Below, piece by piece: positions 37,277 to 46,194 of a DNA stretch of 64,000 bases. Each line of letters starts with the position of its first letter. Position 1 is the first letter of the stretch. The notes beneath the pieces are model-generated. The model was not told the origin of the DNA, searched no databases, and worked only from the letters and a program-made list of their open reading frames with translations. Origin of the DNA: Ancylobacter polymorphus (GTDB lineage Bacteria > Pseudomonadota > Alphaproteobacteria > Rhizobiales > Xanthobacteraceae); the NCBI RefSeq assembly GCF_030813495.1, contig NZ_JAUSUI010000002.1:558001-622000 (forward strand), written 5' to 3'. The translations under genes were made by a program, and so were the position numbers.

Positions 37277-37722
37277 CGGACATACGCGCTCTCACGGCCG
37301 GGGATCACGCGCTCTGGCTGCCGCTCTGGCAGGCCTATCTCGTCTTTTACGAGGCGACGCTGCCGGACGAGGTGACGGCGACGACCTGGCAGCGCCTGCT
37401 CGATCCGGCCGAGCCGGTGCATGGCGCGCTGGCCTTCGATGCTGGCGGGCAGGCGGTCGGGCTGGTGCACTGGCTGTTCCACCGCTCCACCTGGTCGGTG
37501 GGCGATGTGTGCTACCTCAACGATCTTTATGTGGACGCCAGCCAGCGCGGGCAGGGCCTCGGCCGCCGGCTGATCGACCATGTCGCGGCGGACGCGGCGG
37601 CGAAGGGCAGCGCCGAACTCTATTGGCTGACCCATGAGACCAACCACACGGCGCAGCGGCTTTACAACGCCGTCGCCGAGCGCGCCGGCTTCATTCAGTA
37701 CCGCAAGCCGCTCACGGTCTGA
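37273..37722 (+). CDS. GNAT-family N-acetyltransferase
   Basis: 149 residues with the GNAT fold: strand [30 protein letters not shown] carries the acetyl-CoA loop R-G-Q-G-L-G, and [28 protein letters not shown] is the C-terminal motif B. ATGA overlap with fmt means coupled translation. The substrate is unknown; similar proteins act on small amines or protein N-termini. Confidence 0.9.
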   Translation: MTDIRALTAGDHALWLPLWQAYLVFYEATLPDEVTATTWQRLLDPAEPVHGALAFDAGGQAVGLVHWLFHRSTWSVGDVCYLNDLYVDASQRGQGLGRRLIDHVAADAAAKGSAELYWLTHETNHTAQRLYNAVAERAGFIQYRKPLTV

Positions 37723-37745
37723 GGACGTACCCCTTCGAACCCGTC

Positions 37746-37826
37746 ATCCCGGACAGCCGCAAGGCCGATCCGGGATCGCGTGACAGCGGCGGACGATCCC
37801 GGCTGCCGCTTCGCTGCGGCCGGGAT
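37746..37826. repeat. Two adjacent ATCCCGG/CCGGGAT hairpins between convergent genes
   Basis: ATCCCGG at 37746-37752 pairs with CCGGGAT at 37770-37776, and a second pair lies at 37796-37802 and 37820-37826. Inside the second, GCCGC-TTCG-CTGCGGC extends the stem. GTCATCCCGG-type palindromes are dispersed intergenic repeats in alphaproteobacteria. Here they occupy the gap between GNAT and peroxiredoxin and could end both transcripts. Confidence 0.65.
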
Positions 37827-37854
37827 GGCGCATTGGGGCGAGACGAGAGCGCTC

Positions 37855-38490
37855 TCACTTGCCCGGCTGCGGCACCATGCGCAGATAAGGCTTCAGCGTC
37901 TTCCAGCCGCCGGGAAACTTCTCCTTCGCCGCCTCGTCGCTGACCGAGGGGACGATGATCACATCCTCGCCGTCCTTCCAGTTGGCCGGGGTGGCGACAG
38001 CGTGCTGCGCGGTGAGCTGGAGCGAGTCGATTACCCGCAGGATCTCGTCGAAATTGCGCCCGGCGCTGGCGGGGTAGGTGAGGGAGAGCTTCAGCTTCTT
38101 GTCCGGCCCGACGACAAACACCGAGCGCACGGTCATCGTGTCCGAGGCGTTGGGGTGGATCATGTCGTAAAGGCCGGAGACGGTGCGCTCCGGGTCGGCG
38201 ATCAGCGGGAAGTTCGGGGCGTAGCCCTGTGTCTCCGCAATGTCCTCCGCCCATTTCGCATGCGCGTCGAGCGGATCGACGGAGAGGCCGATCACCTTGA
38301 CGTTGCGCCGGTCGAATTCCGGCTTCAGCCGTGCCACCTGACCGAGTTCGGTGGTGCAGACCGGGGTGAAGTTCTTCGGGTGCGAGAACAGCACCCCCCA
38401 GGAATCGCCCAGCCATTCATGGAAGCGGATCGGGCCTTCGGTGGTCTCGGCATCGAAATCGGGAACGATGTCCCCGAGGCGGATGGTCAT
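37855..38490 (-). CDS. 1-Cys peroxiredoxin (Prx6-type)
   Basis: Thiol peroxidase of the AhpC/TSA superfamily. The peroxidatic Cys is at about residue 45 in HPKNFTPVCTTELG, and Arg in the LIADPERTVSGLYDM region completes the site. The long C-terminal domain and PANWKDGEDVIIVPSVSDEAAKEKFP are characteristic of the Prx6 group. 211 residues. A run of T/A (about 38500-38525) upstream suggests its promoter. No obvious peroxide regulator is adjacent. Confidence 0.92.
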   Translation of the reverse strand: MTIRLGDIVPDFDAETTEGPIRFHEWLGDSWGVLFSHPKNFTPVCTTELGQVARLKPEFDRRNVKVIGLSVDPLDAHAKWAEDIAETQGYAPNFPLIADPERTVSGLYDMIHPNASDTMTVRSVFVVGPDKKLKLSLTYPASAGRNFDEILRVIDSLQLTAQHAVATPANWKDGEDVIIVPSVSDEAAKEKFPGGWKTLKPYLRMVPQPGK

Positions 38491-38581
38491 GGCGAACTCC
38501 CGTCAAAAAATCTAGTGTTTTTGTAGCATACTCCGCGCGGCGGCGGGTGCAAGCCGCATCCTACCCTGCGACCGTGACAGT

Positions 38582-38606
38582 GGAACCTCAGGGCGAACCG
38601 CACGTT
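38582..38606 (+). promoter_or_regulatory. EcfG-type promoter of the glycine-zipper lipoprotein gene
   Basis: GGAAC at 38582-38586 and CGTT at 38603-38606 with a 16-base spacer, exact core match, 104 bases before the start at 38710 and 6 kb away from the ecfG locus. Confidence 0.75.
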
Positions 38607-38709
38607 ACCGGACGGGCGCCGCCTCCGGCCGGAGGCAGGGCGCCATCGAGATCAGGTATCGCCGTCACGGTCTGCCGGGCAGGTCCGGCATTCTCAAAAG
38701 GAGAGGGAT

Positions 38710-38967
38710 ATGCTCAAGATCGTTGTGCTTTCGCTGGCCACGCTCAGCATCGCCGCCTGCACCACCACGGAACGCCGCGCCACGGGCGGCGCGCTCATTG
38801 GCGGCGGCACCGGCGCGGTCATCGGCGGCATCGCCGGCGGCGGCACGGGCGCGGCGATCGGCGCGGGCGTGGGCGCGGGTACGGGCGCGCTGATCGGCGC
38901 GGCCACCTCGCCGGGCGACTGCTGGGCCTATGACCGCTATGGCCGCCGCGTGGCGGTGCGCTGCTGA
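38710..38967 (+). CDS. Glycine-zipper outer-membrane lipoprotein
   Basis: 85 residues. A signal ending in the lipobox LSIAAC (lipidated Cys17), then a glycine zipper: GALIGGGTGAVIGGIAGGG and repeated GxxxG turns to about residue 65. The C-terminal YDRYGRRVAVRC has two Cys with DCW before it. Similar to YMGG/OmpA-like-zipper lipoproteins that are often stress-induced. AAGGAGAGG precedes the ATG at 38710. Exact EcfG promoter upstream. Confidence 0.85.
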   Translation: MLKIVVLSLATLSIAACTTTERRATGGALIGGGTGAVIGGIAGGGTGAAIGAGVGAGTGALIGAATSPGDCWAYDRYGRRVAVRC

Positions 38968-38998
38968 CCGCAGCGCCTTACCCAAGCGACAAACGAGG

Positions 38999-39020
38999 CG
39001 GCCCCAAGCGGGGCCGTTTT
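38999..39020 (+). terminator. Intrinsic terminator after the lipoprotein gene
   Basis: CGGCCCC (38999-39005), AAGC loop, GGGGCCG (39010-39016), TTTT: a compact rho-independent terminator 32 bases after the stop at 38967. Confidence 0.85.
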
Positions 39021-39029
39021 CGTGTTCGG

Positions 39030-39656
39030 CTACTGGCTCGCCCACAGCACACGGGCGATCCAGGCAATGTCCGCTTCCTGCAGCAGGCGGTCGGGATGCT
39101 CGGGGTTGAGCGAGCGCAGTTCCACCGTGCGGTTGGTCTGGCGCTTCAGCTCCTTGGCCAGCACCTCGCCCTCGCGCGTCTTCACCACCACCCGGTCGCC
39201 GCGCCGGATCGGTGCGGAGGGCGAGACCACGACGACATCGCCGTCGCGGTAGAGCGGCAGCATGGAATCGCCGGAGATTTCCAGCGCATAGGCGTGCTCG
39301 TCGCCGACATTGGGAAAGGCGATCTCGTCCCAGGCGCCGCCGACGGGAAAGCCGGCATCGTCGAAATAGCCGCCTTCGCCCGCCTGCGCGAAGCCGATGA
39401 GCGGAATGGCGCGGCGCCCGCCGGTGCCGCCATTCACCAGCCCCATGAACTCGTCGAGGCTGGTGCCGGTGGCGGCCAGCACCTTGGCGATGCTCTCGGT
39501 GGACGGCCAGCGCGGCCGCCCGTCCGCCGCCTCACGCTTGGAGCGGTTGAAGGTGGTGGCGTCCAGCCCGGCGCGGCGGGCGAGGGCGGAGGGGCTGAGG
39601 TCCAGCCGTTCCGCCAGCCTGTCCAAAGCGCGCCAGATCTGGGCATGGCTGAGCAT
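39030..39656 (-). CDS. Helix-turn-helix S24-family (LexA/CI-like) repressor
   Basis: Transcription factor with a self-cleaving peptidase domain. The HTH RLAERLDLSPSALARRAGLDATTFNRSKR is at about 13-41. The S24 dyad is Ser131 in ISGDSMLPLY and Lys168 in GEVLAKELKR. No prophage genes are adjacent and close relatives are chromosomal in Rhizobiales, so it is a host stress regulator rather than a phage repressor (inference). 208 residues. Confidence 0.87.
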   Translation of the reverse strand: MLSHAQIWRALDRLAERLDLSPSALARRAGLDATTFNRSKREAADGRPRWPSTESIAKVLAATGTSLDEFMGLVNGGTGGRRAIPLIGFAQAGEGGYFDDAGFPVGGAWDEIAFPNVGDEHAYALEISGDSMLPLYRDGDVVVVSPSAPIRRGDRVVVKTREGEVLAKELKRQTNRTVELRSLNPEHPDRLLQEADIAWIARVLWASQ

Positions 39657-39822
39657 GATTCGTGCTCGGATTTTTGTCAGATATGTAGGAATTATACCCT
39701 ATTCTTGCCGCTGTCCAGCCGTCTTGCGGCGGCTTTGGCGCGGCTTTGGCGCAGCTTTGGCCCGGCGCTGGACAGGGCGCGCACCCTGCCTAGGATGGCC
39801 GCCCTTTCGGGCAGGGGCCGGC

Positions 39823-41265
39823 ATGCGCACAGACGAGACGCCACAGGACGAGACCGAGGCCCTGCTGCTGGCAGCGGCGCGCCGGGCCATCGCCTACCGC
39901 GCGGACCCCACAGCGCACCCGCCGGCGAGGGATTATGCCGCCTGCCTCGCCGCCTTTGACGGCCCGCTGCCCGAGGCCGGCGTGCCGGGCGCGGACGTGC
40001 TCGACGCGCTGGTGGCGCGGGCCGAGCCGGGGCTGCGCGCCTCCGTCGGGCCGCGCTTTTTCGGCTGGGTGATCGGCAATTCCCACCCGGTCGGCGTCGC
40101 CGCCGACTGGCTGACCGCGGCCTGGGGCCAGAACACCGCCAATCACTTCGCCGCGCCCGCCGCCGCCGCCGCCGAGACGGTGGCGGCGCGCTGGCTGCTG
40201 GAGGTGCTGCGCCTGCCGGCGGAGAGCGGGGTCGGCTTCGTCACCGGCGCCACCATGGCGAGCTTCGTCGCCCTCGCCGCCGCGCGCGGCGAGGTGCTGC
40301 GCCGGGTGGGGTGGGATGTGGAGGCGCTGGGCCTGTTCGGCGCCCCGCCGGTGCGGGTGCTGATCGGCGAGGAGGCGCATGCCAGCGTGTTCTCGGCGCT
40401 GCATTATCTCGGCTTCGGCAAGGCGAGCCTGATCCGCGTGCCGGCCGATGCTGAGGGGGTGATGCGGCCGGACGCGTTCGAGGATGTGCTGGCGCGTGCC
40501 GTGCCCGCGGGCGCGCCGCTGATCGTGGTGACGCAGGCCGGGCATATCCATAGCGGCGCCAGCGACGACCATGCGCGGCTCGTCCCGCTCGCCCGGGCGC
40601 GGGTGGGGTGGGTGCATGTGGACGGCGCTTTCGGCCTGTGGGCGCGGGCCTGCCCGACGCGCGCGCACCTCGCCGCCGGTAGTGAGGCGGCCGATTCCTG
40701 GGCGACGGACGGGCACAAATGGCTGCAGACGCCGTTCGACTGCGGCTATGCCATCGTGCGCGACGCCGACGCCCATCGCCGCGCCATGACCATCGCGGCG
40801 AGCTATCTGCCGCCGGTGAGCGAGCATGAGCGCGACCCCTCGCATTATGTGCCCGAACTGTCGCGCCGCGCCCGTGGCTTCGCCAGCTGGGCGCTGCTGC
40901 GCCATTTCGGCCGCGAAGGCATCGCCGCCCTGGTGGAGCGCCATTGCGCGCAGGCCCGGCTTCTGGCGGAACGTCTCGCCGCCGAGCCCGGCATCGCCGT
41001 GCTGAACAAGGTGGTGCTGAACCAGGTCGCCCTGCGCTTCGGCGGCGCGGCGGAGGGGGCGGCAGGCGACGCGCTGACCCGCGCCACCATCGCCGCGGTG
41101 CAGGAAGACGGCCTTTGCTTCGCCGCCGGCGCGGCATGGCGCGGGCGCTGGATCATGCGACTCTCGGTGATCGGCGCTTCCACCACCGAGGCGGACATCC
41201 ATCTCTCCGCCGACGCCATCATCCGGGCCTGGCGCCGCGTTGCCTCCGCCCCCGAGGCCCTGTAG
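39823..41265 (+). CDS. PLP-dependent amino acid decarboxylase (group II, aromatic amino acid/glutamate decarboxylase-like)
   Basis: 480 residues. [14 protein letters not shown] carries the PLP lysine (about 298), with [12 protein letters not shown] (His/Asp pair for PLP) before it and [13 protein letters not shown] in between. ATG at 39823 is the first Met in the family-like region; the frame is open to 39397. Group II decarboxylases act on aromatic or acidic amino acids; the substrate here is not evident. In Rhizobiales such genes are often called pyridoxal-dependent decarboxylase. Weak ribosome site. Confidence 0.85.
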   Translation: MRTDETPQDETEALLLAAARRAIAYRADPTAHPPARDYAACLAAFDGPLPEAGVPGADVLDALVARAEPGLRASVGPRFFGWVIGNSHPVGVAADWLTAAWGQNTANHFAAPAAAAAETVAARWLLEVLRLPAESGVGFVTGATMASFVALAAARGEVLRRVGWDVEALGLFGAPPVRVLIGEEAHASVFSALHYLGFGKASLIRVPADAEGVMRPDAFEDVLARAVPAGAPLIVVTQAGHIHSGASDDHARLVPLARARVGWVHVDGAFGLWARACPTRAHLAAGSEAADSWATDGHKWLQTPFDCGYAIVRDADAHRRAMTIAASYLPPVSEHERDPSHYVPELSRRARGFASWALLRHFGREGIAALVERHCAQARLLAERLAAEPGIAVLNKVVLNQVALRFGGAAEGAAGDALTRATIAAVQEDGLCFAAGAAWRGRWIMRLSVIGASTTEADIHLSADAIIRAWRRVASAPEAL

Positions 41266-41299
41266 GACGGGCCGAACGGCACGAGGCGGGAACACGGAC

Positions 41300-41662
41300 A
41301 TGGCGGCGGCGCAGGCGAGGCTCATCTACAAGATCGCGCCGCGCGCGCTGTGGCAGGCGGCGGAAGCCGCCGGGCGGTTCGACGGCGCGCCGGTGGATGT
41401 GGCGGACGGTTTCATCCATTTCTCCACCGCCGGGCAGGTGGCGGAGACGGCGGCCAAGCATTTCGCCGGGCAGGACGACCTGCTGCTGGTGGCGGTGCGG
41501 GTGGAGCACCTTCCGCCCGACCTTCTGCGCTGGGAGCCCTCGCGCGGGGGCGACCTGTTCCCGCATCTCTACGGCCCGCTCGCGCTTGAGGCGGTGGCCT
41601 ATATCCGCGACCTGCCGCTCGGCCCGCAGGGGCGGCATCTGTTCCCGGCGCTGGAGGGGTGA
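41300..41662 (+). CDS. DUF952 family protein
   Basis: 120 residues with the DUF952 blocks [36 protein letters not shown] and [33 protein letters not shown]. The family resembles RNA 2'-phosphotransferases/ADP-ribosyl enzymes in fold, but its activity is unknown. Start ATG at 41300. It precedes pyrD by four bases, an order conserved in Rhizobiales, so it may be co-transcribed with pyrimidine biosynthesis. Confidence 0.88.
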   Translation: MAAAQARLIYKIAPRALWQAAEAAGRFDGAPVDVADGFIHFSTAGQVAETAAKHFAGQDDLLLVAVRVEHLPPDLLRWEPSRGGDLFPHLYGPLALEAVAYIRDLPLGPQGRHLFPALEG

Positions 41663-41666
41663 TCTC

Positions 41667-42761
41667 ATGAGTGCGCCGATGAGCCGCCTGCTCGACCTCG
41701 CCCTTCCCTTCGCCCGGCTGATGGACCCCGAGACCGCGCATGGCCTCTCCATCCGCGCGCTCGCCTGCCTGCCGCCGCGCCCGGCGCCGGTGGACGATTC
41801 CCGCCTCAACGTGTCGGCCTTCGGCCTCGCCTTTCCCAATCCGGTGGGGCTGGCGGCGGGGTTCGACAAGGAGGCGGAGGTGCCGGACGCGATGCTGGGC
41901 GCCGGCTTCGGCTTTGTCGAGGTCGGCACCATCACGCCGCGCCCCCAGCCCGGCAATCCGCGCCCGCGCAATTTCCGCCTTGTCGAGGACCGGGCGGTGA
42001 TCAACCGCTACGGTTTCAACAGCGGCGGCCATGGCCCCGCGCTGGCGCGGCTTTCCGCCCGCACAAAGCGCCGGGCGCCCGGCATTGTCGGGGTGAATGT
42101 CGGGGCGAACAAGGACAGCACCGACCGCGCCGCCGATTACGTCGCCGGCATCCGCGCCTTCGCCGGAGTGGCGGGCTATTTCACCGCCAATGTCTCCTCG
42201 CCCAACACGCCCGGCCTGCGCGACCTGCAGGAGGAGAAGGCGCTCGACGACCTGCTGGCGCGGGTTATCGAGGCGCGCGATGAGGTCGCGCCCGGCGTGC
42301 CGCTGCTGCTGAAGATCGCGCCCGATCTCGCTCTGCCGCATCTCGACGGGGTGGTGAGCGTGGCGCGTCGGCGGCGGATCGACGGGCTGATCGTCTCCAA
42401 CACCACCCTTTCCCGCCCGCCCGGCCTGCGCTCGCCGCACAAAGGCGAGACCGGCGGCCTCTCCGGCCGGCCGCTGTTCACGCTCTCCACCCGCATGCTG
42501 GCGGAAACCTCTGTGCGGGTGGACGGCGCCTTCCCGCTCATCGGGGTGGGCGGCATCGACAGCCCCGCCGCCGCGCTGGCCAAGATCGAGGCCGGGGCGA
42601 GCCTCATCCAGCTCTATTCCGCTCTGGTCTATGAGGGGCTGGGGCTGGCGGAGCGGATCAAGCAGGGGCTCACCGCGCAGCTGGCGCGCGAGAACACCAC
42701 GCTCGCGGCGCTGACCGGGCGCCGGGCGCGCGAACTGGTGGCGGCGCCGTTTCCGGCCTAG
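41667..42761 (+). CDS. pyrD: Dihydroorotate dehydrogenase (quinone)
   Basis: Class 2 membrane-associated flavoenzyme that oxidises dihydroorotate to orotate. [34 protein letters not shown] (with the catalytic Ser) and [33 protein letters not shown] are the signatures. An N-terminal helix (about 5-20) anchors it at the membrane. ATG at 41667 after GGAGGGG. Its TAG stop (42759-42761) is the first codon of the 42759-42866 palindromic repeat. Confidence 0.95.
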   Translation: MSAPMSRLLDLALPFARLMDPETAHGLSIRALACLPPRPAPVDDSRLNVSAFGLAFPNPVGLAAGFDKEAEVPDAMLGAGFGFVEVGTITPRPQPGNPRPRNFRLVEDRAVINRYGFNSGGHGPALARLSARTKRRAPGIVGVNVGANKDSTDRAADYVAGIRAFAGVAGYFTANVSSPNTPGLRDLQEEKALDDLLARVIEARDEVAPGVPLLLKIAPDLALPHLDGVVSVARRRRIDGLIVSNTTLSRPPGLRSPHKGETGGLSGRPLFTLSTRMLAETSVRVDGAFPLIGVGGIDSPAAALAKIEAGASLIQLYSALVYEGLGLAERIKQGLTAQLARENTTLAALTGRRARELVAAPFPA

Positions 42762-42866
42762 AGCGCATCAGGTGAAAACGGGTTCACCTGATGCGCTCTA
42801 GGTTTTTGTTTTTACGCATTTTCGTCACCCGAACCGGAACCCACTTCGATCGAAAATGCTCTAACC
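42759..42866. repeat. Composite palindromic element supplying stop codons to pyrD and the MATE gene
   Basis: A perfect 18-bp inverted repeat (42759-42776 and 42783-42800) beginning TAGAGCGCATCAGG and ending in CTCTA around AACGGG. It is followed by a T-rich stretch and a second, smaller unit with GCATTTTCG and CGAAAATGC ending in GCTCTA. The first end gives the pyrD stop TAG and the last CTA (42861-42863) gives the TAG of the convergent MATE gene. The T-run after the hairpin also fits a terminator for pyrD. Related to the element at 15963-16047. Confidence 0.75.
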
Positions 42867-44186
42867 GAAGGTTCCGCGCTCCAGCGCCGGCATCCGCAGC
42901 GCCAGGAACACGCCGCGCCCGGCGATGAAGGCGAGATAGGCGAGCCACAGGCCGCTATTGCCCAGCGGCAGGGTCAGCCACCAGGCGAGGAAGAACAGCG
43001 CCACCGCCGGCAGCATCATGTTGCGCATGTCACGCGCCCAGGTGGCGCCGCCATAGATGCCGTCATAGGCGAAGGCGGCGACGCCGAGCAGCGGCGTCAG
43101 CGCCGCCAGCGGCAGGAAGGCGCGGCCGACCTCCCGCACCTGTTCATTCGCCGACAGAAGATCGATCAGTGGCCCGCCGCCCACCAGCAGCAGCGCGGTG
43201 GCCGGCGCGGCGAAGCCGAACCCCCAGGCAAGCACCAGCCGCACCGCGCGGCGAAAGCCCGCCTTGTCCCTGGCGCCGACGCTCTGGCCGCAAATCTGCT
43301 CGGCGGCGGTGGAGAAGCCGTCGAGGAAGAAGGCCGAGACCATGACGATGTTATAGAGCACCGCATTGGCGGCGAGCGTCACATCGTCCTGCCGCGCCCC
43401 CTGCGCGGTGAAGAACAGCAGCACGCTCATCAGGAGCGCGGTGCGGATCATGATGTCGCGATTGACCGCCACCGTCTCGATGAGCCGCGTGCGGGCGATG
43501 ACCGTGTGCCAGGGCACCCGCCAGTCCCGCCCCACCAGCCGCGCGGCGGCAATGAGCCCGAACAGCGTGCCGGCGATTTCCGCCAGCACATTGGCGCTCG
43601 CGGCGCCGGCAATGCCGAAATCCCACCACAGCACCAGAGCGACCGTGGCCACCGCGTTTACGATGGCGATGAGGATTTGCAGGGCGAGGCCGATATCGGT
43701 GCGGGCGATGCCGACCAGCCAGCCCAGCAGGGCGAAATTGGCGATGGCGAAGGGCGCGGAAAGGATGCGCACGGAGAAATACAGCGTCGCCGCCGCGTGC
43801 ACGCCCTCGCTGGCGCCCATGGCGAGAAAGGCGAGATCGGCCAGCGGCCCGTGCAGCACGATGAGCGCGAGGCCGATGAGAGCGGCGATCAGCAGCGCGC
43901 GGATCAGTACCGCCCGCAGTTCCACACTCTCGCCGCGCCCGAGCGCCTGCGCGGTGAGGCCGGCCGTGCCCATGCGGATCGAGCCGAAGATCCAGAAGGC
44001 GAAGTCGAACAGCAGCGCGCCCACCGCCACCGCGCCGAGCAGCGTCGCGTCGCCGAGCCGGCCGATGGCGCCGGTGGCCACCAGCCCCAGGATCGGCGTG
44101 GTCATCTGCGCCAGCGTCGCCGGCAAGGCGAGGAGGAGGAAGCGCCGGGAGGTGACCTCCACCCGGCCGGCGGCCGCGAGGCTCAC
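42861..44186 (-). CDS. MATE-family efflux transporter
   Basis: Multidrug and toxin extrusion protein, about 441 residues with twelve helices in two MatE halves. FLLLALPATLAQMTTPILGLVATGAIGRLGD is the family start and FFLDGFSTAAEQICGQSVGARD lies at the start of the second half, as in DinF-like MATE pumps. GTG at 44186 is the closest in-frame start after DUF6460, with no clear ribosome site; the open frame above it is a shadow. Probably in an operon with DUF6460. Substrate unknown. The stop codon is in a palindromic repeat. Confidence 0.85.
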   Translation of the reverse strand: MSLAAAGRVEVTSRRFLLLALPATLAQMTTPILGLVATGAIGRLGDATLLGAVAVGALLFDFAFWIFGSIRMGTAGLTAQALGRGESVELRAVLIRALLIAALIGLALIVLHGPLADLAFLAMGASEGVHAAATLYFSVRILSAPFAIANFALLGWLVGIARTDIGLALQILIAIVNAVATVALVLWWDFGIAGAASANVLAEIAGTLFGLIAAARLVGRDWRVPWHTVIARTRLIETVAVNRDIMIRTALLMSVLLFFTAQGARQDDVTLAANAVLYNIVMVSAFFLDGFSTAAEQICGQSVGARDKAGFRRAVRLVLAWGFGFAAPATALLLVGGGPLIDLLSANEQVREVGRAFLPLAALTPLLGVAAFAYDGIYGGATWARDMRNMMLPAVALFFLAWWLTLPLGNSGLWLAYLAFIAGRGVFLALRMPALERGTFG

Positions 44187-44190
44187 GGGA

Positions 44191-44460
44191 TCAGCGTCCG
44201 CGATTGGCGATGCGCAGGATGAGCCAGAGCGGGATGACGATGACCGCGCCGAGGATGAAATAGCGCCACAGCCGCTCGATCGCCTCGAAGCTGAAATTGA
44301 ACAGATGCCGCACCAGGCTTTCCAGGCTGGCGAGGATGTTGAGCGGGTCGAGCCCCAGCGCGGCGAGGATGACGCCCACCACCACCGAGAGCAGCACGAG
44401 CCGCATGAGAACCCAGAAGGGCGAACCGCCCATCCAGCGGGCAAGCTGATTATCGGCCAT
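44191..44460 (-). CDS. DUF6460 small membrane protein
   Basis: 89 residues with two hydrophobic helices: FWVLMRLVLLSVVVGVILAAL and YFILGAVIVIPLWLILRIA, joined by an amphipathic linker (LDPLNILASLESLVRHLFNF). This matches the DUF6460 family of Rhizobiales, whose function is unknown. It ends five bases before the MATE start. Confidence 0.8.
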   Translation of the reverse strand: MADNQLARWMGGSPFWVLMRLVLLSVVVGVILAALGLDPLNILASLESLVRHLFNFSFEAIERLWRYFILGAVIVIPLWLILRIANRGR

Positions 44461-44601
44461 GACTCACATTTCCCCGGCAGGCGAACGCTGCTTCCCTAGC
44501 ACGGCCGTGGGCCGACGGGGAGCGGCGGCGGGGGACTCGCGGGTTGCAAAGCCGTCAGTCTAAGCTCTGTGATCCCGCTACCGGATTCGCCGCGTGGCAG
44601 A

Positions 44602-46194
44602 ATGACCAGCGACAGAGCAGATATGCGAAACCCTTGCCCCGTCTGCGGCGGTAGTGAAGTCACCAAAGCCGAGGTGCTGTGGCCCGGACTTGTCGCGGCG
44701 TGGGAGTTGTCCCCGGACGAGGTGGCCTATGTGAATCATCAGCAGGGCACCAAGTGCCGGGACTGCGGCACGCAGATTCGTGGCATGGCTCTGGCGCGCG
44801 CCATTCTCGCCTGGATGGGAGAGAATGGGCCTTTGCGCGAGGTGTTGAAACGCGACCGCTGGCGCGGCCTGCAGGTCGCCGACATGAATGGCTGTGCCGG
44901 CGTGTCGGAGAGTTTCAGCAGGCTGGATGGCTACCAGCGGGCGGATTTCCCCGATTTCGACATGCAGGACCTGTCCCTGCCCGATGACAGTTTCGATCTG
45001 GTGTTCCACTCGGACACGCTCGAGCACATTCCCGACCCGGCAGCGGCGCTGCGCGAATGCCTGCGCGTGCTCCGGCCAGGTGGCCGCCTGTGCTTCACCG
45101 CGCCGGTGATCGTCGGCCGCCTCTCCCGCCGGCGCGACGGCCTGCCGCCGAGCTATCACGGCTCGCCCGACACGCAGCCGGAGGATTACATCGTCCACAG
45201 CGAGTTCGGCGCGGATATCTGGACGCTGCTGGCGGAGATTGGCGCCACCTCCCTTCACCTCGAGACCGTCGATTATCCCGCCGGACTCGCCTGGTCGGTC
45301 GGCCGCCCGGACGAGGCCCGGCGGAGCGGGAGTGAGGCGCGCGCGGTTGCGCCGCCCGAGATCAAGCCGCCGGAGAATGAGCCACCCGCTGCCCTGCCGG
45401 ACCCCGTAGCCGATGCGGTGGATGAGGAGGTGTCGCCCGTTCACCTCTATGACCAGGATGCGCTGGCGACCCGGCACAATCATGAGTTCATGAACGACCC
45501 CGCCTTTCGGCGCGCCTATGCGCGCGGCGTCAAGGCGGCGGAGACCGATTATCGCTGGCACTGGCGGGTCCATGTCGGCCTGTGGGCCGCACAGGCGGCC
45601 AGTAAGCTGCCGGGCGACTTCGTGGAATGCGGGGTCAATAGGGGCTTCCTCAGCTCGGCCATCATGGAACTGCTGGACTGGGACCGCACGGGACGGACCT
45701 TCCATCTGCTGGACACGTTCAGCGGCATCGACCCGCGCTATGTTTCAGAGGCCGAGGAGGCCGAGGGCATTCTGGAAAAGAACCGGAAGACCATCGACAG
45801 CGGTTTCTATGTGACCTCGGCGGATGCGGCGCGCGCCAATTTCTCCGAATGGAAGAACCACAGGATCATCGTCGGCGCCGTGCCGGAGACGCTCAGTCAG
45901 ATCGAGGCCCGGCAGATCGCCTTTCTCAGCATCGACATGAACTGCATGCCGCCCGAGGTCGCTGCGCTCGCGTATCTCTGGCCCCGGCTGGTCGATGGAG
46001 GTTTCATCCTGCTCGACGATTACGCCTATGTCGGCTACCGCCAGCAAAAGCTCGGCATGGATGCGTGCGCCCGCAAGCTCGGCGTGAGCGTGCTGTCGCT
46101 GCCGACCGGCCAGGGGCTGATCATCAAGCCGCCGCGCGCGCCATTGGCCGGCACAGGGCCGCTCGCGGCAATCAAGCGGCTGTTCCGCGCCTGA
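44602..46194 (+). CDS. Two-domain methyltransferase: zinc-ribbon Methyltransf_11-like domain fused to TylF/MycF-like O-methyltransferase
   Basis: A fusion of about 530 residues. Part one: two CxxC pairs (CPVC and CRDC) form a zinc ribbon, then a methyltransferase fold with SLPDDSFDLVFHSDTLEHIPDP and LRVLRPGGRLCFTAP. Its motif I reads ADMNGCAGV rather than the usual glycine-rich loop, so SAM binding is doubtful. A Pro/Glu/Ala linker (about 245-275) follows. Part two: DFVECGVNRGFLS, FHLLDTFSGIDP and FLSIDMNCMPPEVAALAYLWPRLVDGGFILLDDYAY, a TylF/MycF-type domain. Such proteins modify sugars in polysaccharides or natural products. GTG 44569 and ATG 44623 are alternative starts. No glycan genes are adjacent. 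Confidence 0.82.
   Translation: MTSDRADMRNPCPVCGGSEVTKAEVLWPGLVAAWELSPDEVAYVNHQQGTKCRDCGTQIRGMALARAILAWMGENGPLREVLKRDRWRGLQVADMNGCAGVSESFSRLDGYQRADFPDFDMQDLSLPDDSFDLVFHSDTLEHIPDPAAALRECLRVLRPGGRLCFTAPVIVGRLSRRRDGLPPSYHGSPDTQPEDYIVHSEFGADIWTLLAEIGATSLHLETVDYPAGLAWSVGRPDEARRSGSEARAVAPPEIKPPENEPPAALPDPVADAVDEEVSPVHLYDQDALATRHNHEFMNDPAFRRAYARGVKAAETDYRWHWRVHVGLWAAQAASKLPGDFVECGVNRGFLSSAIMELLDWDRTGRTFHLLDTFSGIDPRYVSEAEEAEGILEKNRKTIDSGFYVTSADAARANFSEWKNHRIIVGAVPETLSQIEARQIAFLSIDMNCMPPEVAALAYLWPRLVDGGFILLDDYAYVGYRQQKLGMDACARKLGVSVLSLPTGQGLIIKPPRAPLAGTGPLAAIKRLFRA

Noticed and set aside
39030-39656. Prophage remnant suggested by the S24 repressor
   Set aside because: No integrase, structural genes, attachment repeats or tRNA nearby; neighbours are core genes.
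44187-44444. N-terminal extension of the MATE protein
   Set aside because: This part is an out-of-frame shadow of the DUF6460 gene with Ser/Arg/Trp-rich composition.
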